Origin: a bacterium M00.F.Ca.ET.205.01.1.1 | Lineage (GTDB): Bacteria; Pseudomonadota; Alphaproteobacteria; Rhizobiales; Rhizobiaceae | Assembly: GCA_004791255.1 (NCBI GenBank) | Contig: SRUQ01000001.1 | Coordinates: 558,001-622,000, forward strand | DNA length: 64,000 bases | Direction of reading: 5' to 3' | Part shown: positions 30,905 through 39,695 of the stretch, one piece after another | Numbering within the stretch: the stretch's first letter is position 1 | Layout of the letters: each line of letters begins with the position of its first letter | Notes under the pieces: generated by a model | The model's database searches: none | The model's input: only the letters and a program-made list of their open reading frames with translations | What the model was told of the DNA's origin: nothing | Translations under genes and position numbers: made by a program

Positions 30905-32311
30905 ATGGCTTATGACGTCGTAATCATCGGATCGGGACCGGGCGGCTATGTCTGCGCCATCAAGGCGGCGCAGCTTGGGCTGAAGGTCGCCGTGGTCGAG
31001 AAGAACGCCACCTTCGGCGGCACCTGCCTCAACATCGGCTGCATCCCGTCCAAGGCGCTGCTTCATGCCTCCGAGATGTTCGCCGAGGCCGGCCATTCCT
31101 TCGACACGCTCGGTGTCGAGATACCGGCGCCGAAGCTCAATCTGAAGAAGATGATGGCGCACAAGGACGCGACGGTTGCGGCCAACGTCAACGGCGTCGC
31201 CTTCCTGTTCAAGAAGAACAAGATCGATAGTTTCCGCGGCACCGGCAAGGTGGTCGCCGCCGGCAAGGTTTCGGTGACCGGCGAGGACGGCAAGGTCGAG
31301 GCGATCGAGACCAAGAACATCGTCATCGCCACCGGCTCCGATGTCGCCGGCATTCCCGGCGTCAAGGTCGGCATCGACGAGAAGGTGATCGTGTCGTCGA
31401 CCGGCGCGCTTTCGCTGGACAAGGTTCCGGGCCATCTGGTGGTGGTCGGCGGCGGCGTGATCGGGCTCGAGCTCGGCTCGGTGTGGGCGCGGCTCGGCGC
31501 CAAGGTCACCGTGGTCGAGTTCCTCGATACCATCCTCGGCGGCATGGACGGCGAAGTCTCCAAGCAGTTCCAGCGGATGCTCTCCAAGCAAGGTTTCGAG
31601 TTCAAGCTCGGCGCCAAGGTCACCGGGGTGACCAAGGCCAAGAAGGGCGCGACCGTCACCTTCGAACCGGTCAAGGGCGGTGCTGCCGAAACCATTGAAG
31701 CCGACGCGGTGCTGATCTCGACAGGCAGGCGCGCCTTCTCGGACAGCCTTGGGCTGAAGGAAGCCGGCGTCGAGGTCGACGAGCGCGGCCGCGTCAAGAC
31801 CGATGGACATCTGAGGACCAACGTAGCCGGCATCTATGCCATCGGCGACGTCATCGCCGGGCCGATGCTGGCGCACAAAGCCGAGGACGAGGGCGTGGCG
31901 GTGGCGGAGACCATTGCCGGCCAGGCCGGCCATGTGAACTATGACGTCATTCCGAGCGTCGTCTACACCAGCCCGGAAATCGCCTCGGTCGGCAGGACCG
32001 AGGAGGAACTGAAGAAGGCGGGGATCGACTACAAGGTCGGAAAGTTCCCGTTCACCGCCAATGGCCGGGCGCGCGCCATGCTGCACACCGACGGTTTCGT
32101 GAAGATCCTCGCCGACAAGCAAAGCGACCGGGTGCTCGGCGTCCACATTGTCGGCTTCGGCGCCGGCGAGATGATCCACGAGGCGGCGGTGCTGATGGAA
32201 TTCGGCGGCTCGTCGGAAGACCTCGCCCGCACCTGCCATGCGCACCCGACCATGTCGGAAGCGGTGAAGGAAGCGGCGCTGGCGACGTTCTTCAAGCCGA
32301 TCCATATCTAA
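30905..32311 (+). CDS. lpd: Dihydrolipoyl dehydrogenase (E3)
   Basis: 468-residue flavoprotein that reoxidises the E2 lipoyl groups. FAD motif [20 protein letters not shown], redox-active disulfide C41-C46 in [16 protein letters not shown] motif [18 protein letters not shown]-closing motif [18 protein letters not shown], and the C-terminal His-Glu pair in [14 protein letters not shown]. Placed with sucAB, it is the 2-oxoglutarate dehydrogenase E3. Confidence 0.97.
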   Translation: MAYDVVIIGSGPGGYVCAIKAAQLGLKVAVVEKNATFGGTCLNIGCIPSKALLHASEMFAEAGHSFDTLGVEIPAPKLNLKKMMAHKDATVAANVNGVAFLFKKNKIDSFRGTGKVVAAGKVSVTGEDGKVEAIETKNIVIATGSDVAGIPGVKVGIDEKVIVSSTGALSLDKVPGHLVVVGGGVIGLELGSVWARLGAKVTVVEFLDTILGGMDGEVSKQFQRMLSKQGFEFKLGAKVTGVTKAKKGATVTFEPVKGGAAETIEADAVLISTGRRAFSDSLGLKEAGVEVDERGRVKTDGHLRTNVAGIYAIGDVIAGPMLAHKAEDEGVAVAETIAGQAGHVNYDVIPSVVYTSPEIASVGRTEEELKKAGIDYKVGKFPFTANGRARAMLHTDGFVKILADKQSDRVLGVHIVGFGAGEMIHEAAVLMEFGGSSEDLARTCHAHPTMSEAVKEAALATFFKPIHI

Positions 32312-32340
32312 GGCCTTTCATAAACTCTACTCTGGTGGCC

Positions 32341-32425
32341 AGCTGGCGCGGTTTTCTCCGCTTCCGGTGCTCACGGACCTAGTCTAAATGTCCGCTGCGC
32401 TCCGGTTCTCGAAAACCACACCAGC
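32341..32425. repeat. Inverted-end CTTCCGGTGCTCACG repeat, copy 2
   Basis: AGCTGGCGCGGTTTTCTCCG then CTTCCGGTGCTCACGGACCT, later TCCGCTGCGCTCCGGTTCTC and GAAAACCACACCAGCT. Outer ends AGCTGG...CCAGCT and GGTTTTC...GAAAACC are inverted. It shares the inner motifs of 18304-18366 but with different outer arms. Confidence 0.75.
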
Positions 32426-32483
32426 TGACTCACCGGAGCGAGTTTCTGGAAAGGCCTTTCAGGCTTCGTTGCCCAAAAACAAA

Positions 32484-32507
32484 ACGGCCCGCCTTTCAGC
32501 GGGCCGT
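32484..32507 (-). terminator. Rho-independent terminator
   Basis: On the minus strand the stem ACGGCCCGC/GCGGGCCGT closes a short loop and is followed by TTTTGTTTTTGGG. It sits just after the stop of the minus-strand membrane protein gene at 32529. Confidence 0.8.
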
Positions 32508-32528
32508 TCGTATTTGATGTCGAGCCGG

Positions 32529-32834
32529 TCAGTTGGCCGGGGCGGCGGGAGCCGGTGCAGGCGCCGGAGCCGGAGCGGGCGTTGCAGGAGCCGGCGTTGC
32601 AGGGGCCGGAGCTGGCTCTGCGGGCTTGGCCGGTTCAGCTGGCTTCATCGGTTCAGCCGGGGCAGGCGCCGGGGCTGGCGTGCTGGCCGCCGGCGGTTCT
32701 GCCGGTGGGGGGGCCTCACCGCCACCTCTTCCGAAAACATAATACGCGACAATCGCCAGGATCACGACGACCAAGGCGATCAGCCAAGGGCTGCCGCCAC
32801 CTGACCTGGGAGTGTCGTTTGATGGATTCGCCAT
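32529..32834 (-). CDS. Single-pass membrane protein with Pro/Ala-rich tail
   Basis: 101 residues. A polar N-terminus (MANPSNDTPRSGGGSPW) leads to one transmembrane helix (LIALVVVILAIVAYYVFG), then a low-complexity periplasmic-type tail of PAP/PAE repeats ending PAAPAN. No conserved domain. The tail DNA is a run of short GCC/GGAGC repeats, so its length may vary between strains. The start at 32834 is chosen because the codons before it lack features. Confidence 0.65.
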   Translation of the reverse strand: MANPSNDTPRSGGGSPWLIALVVVILAIVAYYVFGRGGGEAPPPAEPPAASTPAPAPAPAEPMKPAEPAKPAEPAPAPATPAPATPAPAPAPAPAPAAPAN

Positions 32835-32905
32835 AAAAGTGTCCTCCGTGAGATGAAAATGATCAATCAACAACCTTCAACGCGCAACCGTTGAATGAGT
32901 TTCAC

Positions 32906-32995
32906 GCTAGACCATGATACCGAAAAGTGCGAAGCGGTTTTTCGGACGACATCATGCTCTATCTCTTTGATTTAGAGACGGATTCAGATTTCAGC
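32906..32995. repeat. ATCATGCTCTA-type intergenic repeat
   Basis: CTAGACCATGATACCGAAAA then GTGCGAAGCGGTTTTTCGGA then CGACATCATGCTCTATCTCT. CCGAAAAGTGCGAAGCGGTTTTTCGG folds imperfectly, with CATGAT...ATCATG outside. I recognise this pattern as frequent between genes in Mesorhizobium-like genomes. It lies upstream of the 32529-32834 gene. Confidence 0.6.
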
Positions 32996-33075
32996 TCGAC
33001 TCGACCCGAAATCATCCGGCTCCAGGGAAGGAAACGCCGAAAGCGCGGCGTTTGGATCCTCCACTGCCACCCGAC

Positions 33076-34143
33076 TCAATTGACAGCGGTGACAGTATAG
33101 CCGGCTTTGCGGAAATCCTCGACCAGTCCCTCGGGACCGGGCAGGTGCAGGGCGCCGACCGCCATGAAGGCATTGCCCCTGGCCAGGATCGGTCCGGCGC
33201 GGCCGACCATCACCTTGTTGCGGCTGGTGATCATGGTTTCCTCGAACGCCGCATAGCCGGCGGGATCGTTCTGCTCTTCAGGCATGGCGGCACGGAACAG
33301 CGGCCAGAACATGCCGGTGTCGCCGTGCAGGTAGAGCACGATCATGGTCTCGTTGATGTCGTTGATCTTGTCGCCGAGCTTCAGCGTGTCGACCAGGCCC
33401 TTCATGTGAAAGGCGAGCGGCAAGGAAGCCATGGCGCGCAGCTGGCTTTCGGCCGTCTCCAAGCCTTCCACCGGCTTGCCGGCAGCCTTGGCGCTCTCGG
33501 CCAGCTTGACGTCGAGCACCGGAGCGCCGCCGGACTGGCGGGCGAGCTCGCAGGCCGGCAGCGCCATCATGGCCGACAGCATCCACGGCTTCATCTTGGC
33601 CACGGTCGCCGGCGGAATACCGCGCGCGTCGAGCGCAGCGTTCATGGCTGCCGCTTCGTCCGGCGTCAGCAGGGACGACAGCGTCGTGGAGTCGGTGAAC
33701 ATCATCAGGTCCGGCTCTTTCAGCATCGCCGTCATCATCTTCTGCTTGTCGAGCACGTCGGTGGTTTCAATGACGATGGTGCCGGCGGCGTCGAAGGCCT
33801 GCTGCGCGACCGGCGGCAGGGTGGTGACGCGAGGGTCGGTCATATGCATGGTGCCGAACAGGAAGGACGGCTTTTCGCCCGGCCTTTCCAGCTTCCACAA
33901 CAGGCCTTTGCCGTTGAGGGTCGCGGCGGCTTCCGCCTCGATCTTGCTGTAGGTGTCAGGGCTGCTCTTCTGCAGGGCCGCCAGCATGTCGGCGCCGGTG
34001 CAGGTCGGATTTTCGGCATGCGCGCTGCCGGCCGCGAACATCAGCACGGCAAGGAAGGACAGGAAAAACAGCACGTTGAGCGCGATGAGCAGCCTGAGCG
34101 AGATCAGCGCGGCGCGGTCGGCAATGGCAATGGCGCGTTTCAT
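33076..34143 (-). CDS. TraB/GumN (PrgY-like) family protein
   Basis: 355 residues with an N-terminal membrane anchor or signal (hydrophobic about 15-42, ending FAAGSAHAEN). TraB/GumN hallmarks are the first GX2H-type motif FLFGTMHMTDPRV, the glutamate block GTIVIETTDVLD, and the C-terminal AVGALHLPGPEGLVEDFR. Family members are proposed metalloproteases or erythromycin esterase-like; the substrate is unknown. Monocistronic, flanked by repeats. Confidence 0.87.
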   Translation of the reverse strand: MKRAIAIADRAALISLRLLIALNVLFFLSFLAVLMFAAGSAHAENPTCTGADMLAALQKSSPDTYSKIEAEAAATLNGKGLLWKLERPGEKPSFLFGTMHMTDPRVTTLPPVAQQAFDAAGTIVIETTDVLDKQKMMTAMLKEPDLMMFTDSTTLSSLLTPDEAAAMNAALDARGIPPATVAKMKPWMLSAMMALPACELARQSGGAPVLDVKLAESAKAAGKPVEGLETAESQLRAMASLPLAFHMKGLVDTLKLGDKINDINETMIVLYLHGDTGMFWPLFRAAMPEEQNDPAGYAAFEETMITSRNKVMVGRAGPILARGNAFMAVGALHLPGPEGLVEDFRKAGYTVTAVN

Positions 34144-34211
34144 GATGCCTTTCTACGAGCGAAAAGCGGCAAAACGGTTAATTGGTGCGGCGAAATTGTC
34201 TTCGACACCAC

Positions 34212-34247
34212 TTCGTCATCCTAGGGTCAAGCCCGAGGATGACGACG
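34212..34247. repeat. Dispersed palindromic repeat, short copy 5
   Basis: TTCGTCATCCTAGGGTCAAG then CCCGAGGATGACGACG. Its hairpin arms CGTCATCCTAGGG and CCCGAGGATGACG pair almost fully. It lies upstream of the TraB/GumN gene and downstream of xerC. Confidence 0.75.
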
Positions 34248-34292
34248 TCGGGGAGGCTTCGGCCAATGGCGACTTGCGGCGCTACCGAGCGT

Positions 34293-35231
34293 TCACGCCC
34301 TTGGATGCGCCTGCTCGTAAATCTCCAGCAGCCTCGCCGTGTCGACACCGGTGTAGATCTGCGTCGTCGACAGGCTGGCATGGCCGAGCAGTTCCTGGAT
34401 GGTGCGCAGGTCTCCGCCACGGCCAAGCAGATGGGTAGCGAAGGAGTGGCGCAGCGCGTGCGGCGTCGCCGTGTCGGGCAGGTTGAGCGCCGAGCGCAAT
34501 TTCGCCATGTCGCGCTGGACGATGGCCGGGTTGAGCGGGCCGCCACGCGCGCCGCGAAACAACAGGCCCTTGGGATCGAGATGATAGGGGCAAAGCCGGC
34601 GATATTCGGCGACCGCCTTGAGCGCCACCGGCAGCACCGGCACCAGCCGCGTCTTGCCGCCCTTGCCGGTGACGCGCAGCACGGTGTCGGCTTCCGAGGC
34701 TAGGTCGGCGCCCGCGAGGCCAAGCGCCTCGGAAATGCGCAGGCCGGAGCCGTAGAGCAGCGTCAGCACTGCGGCGTTGCGGGCGGCGATCCAGGGTTCT
34801 TCCGCCAGCTGGCCTTCGACCGAAACGACATGCTTGGCGTCACTCGCCGTCAGCGGCTTCGGCAGCGATTTGGGCTGGCGCGGCGCGCGAAGTGCGGCCG
34901 CACCTGCCGCATTGGCGAGGCCGCGCCGCTCGAGGAAGCGCAGCAGCGAGCGGATGCCGGCAAGGCCCCGGCCGAGCGTGCGGGCGCCGGCGCCGTCATT
35001 GCGGCGGGCGGCAAGGAAGCCGCGCAGATCGGCCGGACGAAGATTGGCGATATCGTCGATGCCGGCCGGCCCGCCGCAATGGCCGGTCAGGAAATGCAGG
35101 AACTGCCGGCTGTCGCGCTCGTAGGCTTCGACGGTCTGCGGCGACAGCCGGCGTTCGCGCGCGAGCATCTTCAGCCAGCTTTCGCGCGCCGCCTGAAGGT
35201 CCGGCTTTGCCGGGATGAGGAATTCCTGCAT
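34293..35231 (-). CDS. xerC: Tyrosine recombinase XerC
   Basis: 312 residues. N-terminal SAM-like core-binding domain (residues ~15-110, RRLSPQTVEAYERDSRQFLH) and catalytic domain with R in YGSGLRISEALGL, K in GKGGKTRLVPV, HxxR in HALRHSFATHLL, H in LGHASLSTTQIY and the nucleophile Y293. It resolves chromosome dimers at dif with XerD. Xer rather than phage integrase is inferred from length and conserved neighbourhood; XerD identity cannot be excluded. Confidence 0.88.
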   Translation of the reverse strand: MQEFLIPAKPDLQAARESWLKMLARERRLSPQTVEAYERDSRQFLHFLTGHCGGPAGIDDIANLRPADLRGFLAARRNDGAGARTLGRGLAGIRSLLRFLERRGLANAAGAAALRAPRQPKSLPKPLTASDAKHVVSVEGQLAEEPWIAARNAAVLTLLYGSGLRISEALGLAGADLASEADTVLRVTGKGGKTRLVPVLPVALKAVAEYRRLCPYHLDPKGLLFRGARGGPLNPAIVQRDMAKLRSALNLPDTATPHALRHSFATHLLGRGGDLRTIQELLGHASLSTTQIYTGVDTARLLEIYEQAHPRA

Positions 35232-35368
35232 GGCGTCTGTTCCGGTTCGCCGTCATTTTCCGGCAGCCGGGTTAGGAAGCGGTGAAGAGGCCGTCATTGA
35301 AATGGCGGCCGCATGGGATTAGGGGAGACCATGGATCGATGGCACGTCACAAGCTTGGTGATTGGCCG

Positions 35369-35452
35369 TAACGGAATGGATCCCTTGGGCTGCGGAGCAG
35401 CTCCAGAGGTCCGCGCAGCCGCTTCGCGTCTGCTCCGCCCGTGGATGAGGAA
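35369..35452. repeat. Dispersed palindromic repeat, long copy 6
   Basis: GTAACGGAATGGATCCCTTG, then GGCTGCGGAGCAGCTCCAGA, then CAGCCGCTTCGCGTCTGCTC and CCGTGGATGAGGA. It is the same long form as copy 4 with more divergence. It ends about 12 bases before rimM and occupies the place where rpsP would be expected. Confidence 0.7.
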
Positions 35453-35464
35453 GGTAGAAGCGCC

Positions 35465-36064
35465 ATGTCGAAGCCGCAAAACCCTGTCCAGATGGCCGTG
35501 ATCGGCGCCGCCCATGGCATCAAGGGCGAACTCAGGGTGAAGACCTTCACCGGCGACCCGTTGGCGCTGGCCGATTACGGCCCGCTCTATGCCCGGGATG
35601 GCCGCGCCTTCCAGATCACCGACATCAGGCCGGCCAACACCGTCGTCGTCGTCCGCTTCAAGGGTGTCAACGACCGCAACGCCGCCGAAGCGCTCGCCGG
35701 CACCGAGCTGTTCGTCGACCGTTCGATGCTGCCGGACGATGGCGAGGAGGACGAATTCTACCATGCCGACCTGGTTGGCCTGGAAGTCCGCGACGACACC
35801 GGCGCCGTGCTTGGCAAGGTGGTGGCGGTGCACAATTTCGGCGGCGGCGATATCCTCGATGTGACGCTTTCCGGCCGCAAGGGCGTGCTGATCCCGTTCA
35901 CGCAGGCCGCCGTGCCTGAGGTGTCGGTGGCCGAGGGTTTTGTCCGTGTCGATCCGGCGGCGGCCGGGCTGGTCGAGGATGAGGATGGGGCCCGGCCGCG
36001 CGAGGAAGGTTTCGACGCCAAGGGCAGGCCGCGCGGACCGCGCGACGCCGGGGGCAACCGGTGA
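35465..36064 (+). CDS. rimM: 16S rRNA processing protein RimM
   Basis: 199 residues. The N-terminal RimM domain has [20 protein letters not shown]. The PRC-barrel domain has [20 protein letters not shown] and the following [10 protein letters not shown]. Assists 30S maturation by binding S19. An unusual basic/acidic C-terminal tail ([20 protein letters not shown]) extends beyond the barrel. The stop overlaps the trmD GTG start (GTGA). Confidence 0.94.
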   Translation: MSKPQNPVQMAVIGAAHGIKGELRVKTFTGDPLALADYGPLYARDGRAFQITDIRPANTVVVVRFKGVNDRNAAEALAGTELFVDRSMLPDDGEEDEFYHADLVGLEVRDDTGAVLGKVVAVHNFGGGDILDVTLSGRKGVLIPFTQAAVPEVSVAEGFVRVDPAAAGLVEDEDGARPREEGFDAKGRPRGPRDAGGNR

Positions 36065-36759
36065 GCTTCTCGGCCAGCGTGCTGACGCTCTATCCCGAGA
36101 TGTTTCCGGGCGCGCTCGGCCTGTCGCTGGCCGGCCGCGCGCTGGAGGCCGGCACATGGTCGCTGGAAGCGATCCAGATCCGCGACTTCGCCACCGACAA
36201 GCACCGCACCGTCGACGACACGCCGGCCGGCGGCGGCGCCGGCATGGTGATGCGCGCCGATGTTCTGGCCAAGGCGATCGACCATACGGCGCCAGCCGGC
36301 GATCCGCGTCCAAAACTGCTGATGAGCCCGCGCGGAAAACCGCTGACGCAGGCACGCGTGCGCGAACTCGCCGCCGGGCCGGGCGCCGTCATCCTGTGCG
36401 GCCGTTTCGAAGGCGTCGACCAGCGGCTGATCGACGCGCGGGGATTAGAGGAGGTTTCGATCGGCGATTTCATCCTGTCGGGCGGCGAGCCGGCGGCGCT
36501 GGTGCTGCTCGACGCTGTGGTGCGGCTGCTGCCGGGCGTCATGGGCAATGCGGTGTCGGGCGACGAGGAGAGCTTCGAGAACGGGCTGCTCGAGCATCCG
36601 CACTTTACACGGCCGCAAGAGTTCGAGGGCAGGCCGATCCCGGACGTGCTGATCTCCGGTAATCACAAGAAGATCGCCGCTTGGCGGCGGGACCAGTCAG
36701 AGCGGCTGACGAAGGAGAGGCGGCCCGATCTGCTGAGCGCTCAGCCCTTGGTGAAATAG
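36061..36759 (+). CDS. trmD: tRNA (guanine-N1)-methyltransferase TrmD
   Basis: 232-residue SPOUT methyltransferase producing m1G37. Starts with GTG overlapping the rimM stop. Motifs: [36 protein letters not shown], the trefoil-knot blocks [13 protein letters not shown] and [20 protein letters not shown]. Ends convergent with a minus-strand permease gene, overlapping by 19 bases. Confidence 0.96.
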   Translation: MSFSASVLTLYPEMFPGALGLSLAGRALEAGTWSLEAIQIRDFATDKHRTVDDTPAGGGAGMVMRADVLAKAIDHTAPAGDPRPKLLMSPRGKPLTQARVRELAAGPGAVILCGRFEGVDQRLIDARGLEEVSIGDFILSGGEPAALVLLDAVVRLLPGVMGNAVSGDEESFENGLLEHPHFTRPQEFEGRPIPDVLISGNHKKIAAWRRDQSERLTKERRPDLLSAQPLVK

Positions 36760-37493
36760 TAAAAAGCCAGAAACAGGCCGACGGCGACGACGAAGCCGCG
36801 CACCGCGTTCTGCGGCACGCGCTTGGCGATCCAGACGCCGGCATAGCCGCCCAGCGCGCCGCCCGGGATCATGACGATGGCCTGCAGCCAGGCGACGACG
36901 CCGCCCGAGACGAAAACGACGATCGCCACGGCGGCGATGACCATGGCCAGCATGTTCTTCAGCGCGTTCAGCCGGTGGTAGTCGCCGGCCTGGGTGAGGC
37001 CGAGCGTTGCCAGCATCATGACGCCCATGCCGGCGCCGAAGAAGCCGCCATAGATGGCGGTGACGAACTGCGCCAGCGAACCGGCCAGCGAACCGACGGC
37101 CGCCTCGTGCCCCGGCTTTGGCGCCGGCTTCAGCCACGGCCCTGCTGCAAACAGCGCGGTTGCGCCCAAAAGCAGCCACGGCACCAGGGCGCGAAATGAC
37201 GGATTGTCGAGCGCCAGCAGGATCAGCGCGCCGGCCAGTGCGCCACAGGCGGAAATGAGGCACAAAAGCACGGCGCCGCGCCAGAAATGCCTGATGTCGT
37301 CCTGGTAGGCGAGTGTCGAGGTGATGTAGCCCGGAAATTGCGTGACCGACGAGGTGGCGTTGGCGACGATCGGCGGCACGCCGACCAATGTCATGGCGCC
37401 GAAGGTGATGAAGGTGCCGCCACCGGCGACCGCGTTGGCGGCGCCTGACAGAAAGCCCGCGAGGAAAAGCAGGGTGGTGTCGAAAACAGACAT
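36741..37493 (-). CDS. TSUP family (TauE/SafE) transporter
   Basis: 250-residue membrane protein with about seven to eight hydrophobic segments. Family blocks are [20 protein letters not shown] at the N-terminus and [19 protein letters not shown] in the second half. Members are sulfite/sulfoacetate or other organic anion exporters; the substrate is not evident. It is inserted on the opposite strand between trmD and rplS. Confidence 0.88.
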   Translation of the reverse strand: MSVFDTTLLFLAGFLSGAANAVAGGGTFITFGAMTLVGVPPIVANATSSVTQFPGYITSTLAYQDDIRHFWRGAVLLCLISACGALAGALILLALDNPSFRALVPWLLLGATALFAAGPWLKPAPKPGHEAAVGSLAGSLAQFVTAIYGGFFGAGMGVMMLATLGLTQAGDYHRLNALKNMLAMVIAAVAIVVFVSGGVVAWLQAIVMIPGGALGGYAGVWIAKRVPQNAVRGFVVAVGLFLAFYYFTKG

Positions 37494-37820
37494 GGAATGC
37501 CGCCATGGAGGACTGTACTGTTTCCGGCTTAGGCAGCACGAACGTCAGACGCAACCCGGCACAACGGGATTACGATGATGCCATGTCGGCAAAAAATGCT
37601 TGGGCCGGGCGTGACAAAGCGCTGAAATAGCTGTATGTGCCCGCCCGTACCGGCAAGAACAATCTTCCGGACCCGTCAACAATGACGGTGTAGTCGCCCC
37701 TGCCCGATGTCTTGCGGACAAATGTCCAAGAGGCAAAGGACATAACCGAGCGGTCAATGGAACTGCAAGGCGAGCGTAGGGCGCTCTGACTGTCGGAAGA
37801 ACAAGAAGTGGATACTCAAG
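37494..37820. other. Non-coding region upstream of rplS
   Basis: 327 bases between the divergent TSUP and rplS genes. No gene or known RNA recognised. It should hold the rplS promoter and 5' leader, but no clear -35/-10 pair stands out. A small frame at 37545-37757 on the minus strand has no features and is judged chance. Confidence 0.5.
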
Positions 37821-38360
37821 ATGGATCTCATCCGTCAGCTCGAGGCCGAACAGGCCGCCAAGATCGAAGCCAAGCGCAAGCTTCCCGAATTCCAGCCCGG
37901 CGACACCGTGCGCGTCCAGGTCCGCGTGACCGAAGGCACCCGCACCCGCGTCCAGGCCTATGAGGGCGTCGTCATCGCTCGCGCCGGTTCCGGCTTCCAG
38001 GAAAATTTCACCGTCCGCAAGATCTCCTACGGCGAAGGCGTCGAGCGCGTTTTCCCGGTCTACTCGCCGATGGTCGAGGGTGTCGAGATCGTGCGTCGCG
38101 GCAAGGTGCGTCGCGCCAAGCTGTATTATCTGCGCGACCGTCGCGGCAAGTCGGCCCGTATTTCGGAAAACACCGGCGTGCGCGCCCGCAAGCTCAACGA
38201 TGAGGAGCGCGACGCGCTGAACGCCGAGAAGGCCCGCATCGAGGCCGAGAAGGTCGCCGCCGCGCAGGCGCTGGCCGCCGAGACGGCCGCCAAGGAAGCC
38301 GCCGAGAAGAAGGCAGCTGAAGAGGCCGCCAAGGCCGCGGAAGCGACCCCCGCCGAGTAA
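37821..38360 (+). CDS. rplS: 50S ribosomal protein L19 with long Ala/Glu tail
   Basis: 179 residues against about 115-130 for most L19. The L19 core (residues 1-120) has [20 protein letters not shown] and [20 protein letters not shown]. From about residue 128 a highly charged tail of alternating AEK/AAE units ([23 protein letters not shown]) predicts a lone helix. Separate from rimM-trmD because of the opposite TSUP gene. A strong terminator follows. Confidence 0.96.
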   Translation: MDLIRQLEAEQAAKIEAKRKLPEFQPGDTVRVQVRVTEGTRTRVQAYEGVVIARAGSGFQENFTVRKISYGEGVERVFPVYSPMVEGVEIVRRGKVRRAKLYYLRDRRGKSARISENTGVRARKLNDEERDALNAEKARIEAEKVAAAQALAAETAAKEAAEKKAAEEAAKAAEATPAE

Positions 38361-38383
38361 GATTTCTCGACCGGAATTTGGAA

Positions 38384-38409
38384 AAGGCGGCTTCAGCCGC
38401 CTTTTTTCG
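38384..38409 (+). terminator. Rho-independent terminator of rplS
   Basis: AAAAGGCGGCTTCAGCCGCC followed by TTTTTTCG: an 8-base-pair GC-rich stem with a U tract, 24 bases after the rplS stop. Confidence 0.92.
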
Positions 38410-38429
38410 TTTTGGCTGAGACATCAATG

Positions 38430-38493
38430 GTCGTCATCCTATGGCGAAGCAAGGAGCGCAGCGACGTCGCGCAGACCATAGGATCCATGCCGG
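38430..38493. repeat. Dispersed palindromic repeat, copy 7
   Basis: GTCGTCATCCTATGGCGAAG then GAGCGCAGCGACGTCGCGCA then GACCATAGGATCCATGCCG. Outer arms CATCCTATGG and CCATAGGATCC... pair. It holds the intact 13-mer AGGATCCATGCCG (38480-38492), identical to the IS110 guide pair, only about 90 bases from the occupied site. Confidence 0.8.
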
Positions 38494-38593
38494 GACTCTT
38501 GAGCGCCGCTACGGTGCAGAACTGGCACCGTTGAGCGCGGCCTCATTCTGAACCGCTGTGCCTGCATTGAACGTCACGGCATGGCAACTGTGT

Positions 38594-39519
38594 TCATGCG
38601 AATGCTTTTTTGTCTCGGATGATGGCGTTGAGTACGACGAGAAGCTTCCTTGCGACGGCGATGATGGCCAGCTTCTTGGACCCAGAGCGGGCTGCGATGG
38701 CGGTATAGAAATCTCTGAAGCGTTCACAAGCTCGGATGGCGCCCAGCGCTGCCATGTAGAGAGCACGGCGCACACGCGAGCGGCCTCCCTGGATCTGGCT
38801 CCTGCGATTGAGCTTGCCGCTCTTGTTGTCGAAGGGGGCAAGGCCGGCGAGTGCCGCGATCGACTTGGGTGATCGCAGGCCGAGCTCGGGCAGGTGCGCC
38901 AACAGGGAGAATGCCGTGACCTTGGAGACCCCGGGCACGGAGACCATCAGCGCATTGTCGCGGGCAGTCTCCTCGGATTGACGAATGGCTTCGGCAAGCC
39001 GGCTCTCGATCGCCTTGATGCGTGTGTCGCAGCTGGCGATCATGTCTTCAAGGTCGTCGATGACAACCGCGTCGAAGGCCTCACTGCGAAGCTTCTTCAA
39101 CTTTGCCCGCATCTCGACCAGATGGTCACGGTGGCGGGCAAGAGATTGAAGATGTTCGCCTTCTTCGCGCGGCACCGGCTCGGCTTCAGGGTGATAGCGC
39201 CGGCCATAGCTGCTCAGCATCCTGGCGTCGAGACGATCCGTCTTGGCGCGTCGTCTCGTCGACTTCGCATAGTGGTGGGTATGGGCCGGATTGTGCCGCG
39301 AGAACGCAATGCCGGCCTTGGCCAGCGCATGGCGCAGCAGCCGATCATGAACGCCTGTCGCCTCCATGACGACGAAGTCACGGTCTGGGTGGAGGCCTGC
39401 CACATAGGCAGCGATCGCATCGGCCTGATTGTCGATGCGCTGGGAATGCCCGCTTGCCTCATCAAAAAGTCGAGCCACTGCTTGGAGATGTCGCAACCGA
39501 CATAGTTCTGCATTATCAT
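38594..39519 (-). pseudogene. IS110 DEDD transposase/recombinase with 1-nt frameshift
   Basis: Together the two frames give about 308 residues, normal for IS110. The N-terminal frame (MIMQNYVGCDISKQWLDF) carries the first acidic residue of the RuvC-like DEDD site. The downstream frame carries E in VVMEATGVHDRLL and the two D residues in AKTDRLDARML, plus the C-terminal Tnp block with VPGVSKVTAFSL and LAPFDNKSGKLNRRSQIQ. The shift lies at a T5 run (39464-39468): one extra T would restore a continuous frame. Programmed -1 slippage is possible but the site is not a canonical heptamer. Confidence 0.85.
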
Positions 39520-39526
39520 GTCCACG

Positions 39527-39695
39527 CCTCTTCCTGTGGTGCGGGGTCTGCTTGTAACAGCCCCGTGCAACTGTTCAGGTTGATGGTTCACCGGTGGGAA
39601 GGGACCGAGCCATGCCGCGGCCTGTCCTCAAAAGGACGATCAGGATCCTCTCGGTCTCCTTCCCACTTCAAACCATACACCGGAACCAACACACA
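39527..39695 (-). ncRNA. IS110 bridge RNA region (predicted)
   Basis: Read on the minus strand. A stem (39594-39609 with 39650-39666) encloses an internal loop: 5' guide AGGATCC (39643-39649), hairpin GTCCT/AGGAC (39624-39637), 3' guide CGGCATGG (39610-39617). These equal the left target half and the complement of the right target half at the insertion site. Nearer the transposase, ACAGTTGC (39567-39574) copies the element's right end, hairpin CGGGG/CCCCG (39542-39565) follows, and CACAGG (39533-39538) is complementary to the left end. That is the target-loop/donor-loop layout of bridge RNAs. Confidence 0.8.

Larger units (their letters stand above)
38583..39695 (-). mobile_element. IS110-family insertion sequence
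   Basis: About 1.11 kb. The junctions show it split a palindromic repeat: left flank ends CACGGCATGG (38584) and right flank starts GGATCCTAGGG (39696), so a shared GG (CC in element orientation) is the core dinucleotide, with no terminal inverted repeats or longer target duplication, as expected for IS110. Right end GGCAACTGTG is 9 bases from the transposase stop. The 176-base noncoding left end upstream of the transposase is the bridge RNA position of the IS110 group (IS1111 members carry it downstream). Confidence 0.9.

Noticed and set aside
30062..32305. 747-codon open frame antisense to the SDR and lpd genes
   Set aside because: Spans two well-defined genes on the other strand; composition is of an antisense shadow.
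34293..35231. Tyrosine recombinase considered as a phage or island integrase
   Set aside because: Length, motifs and core-gene neighbours fit XerC; no tRNA, att repeats or phage genes nearby.
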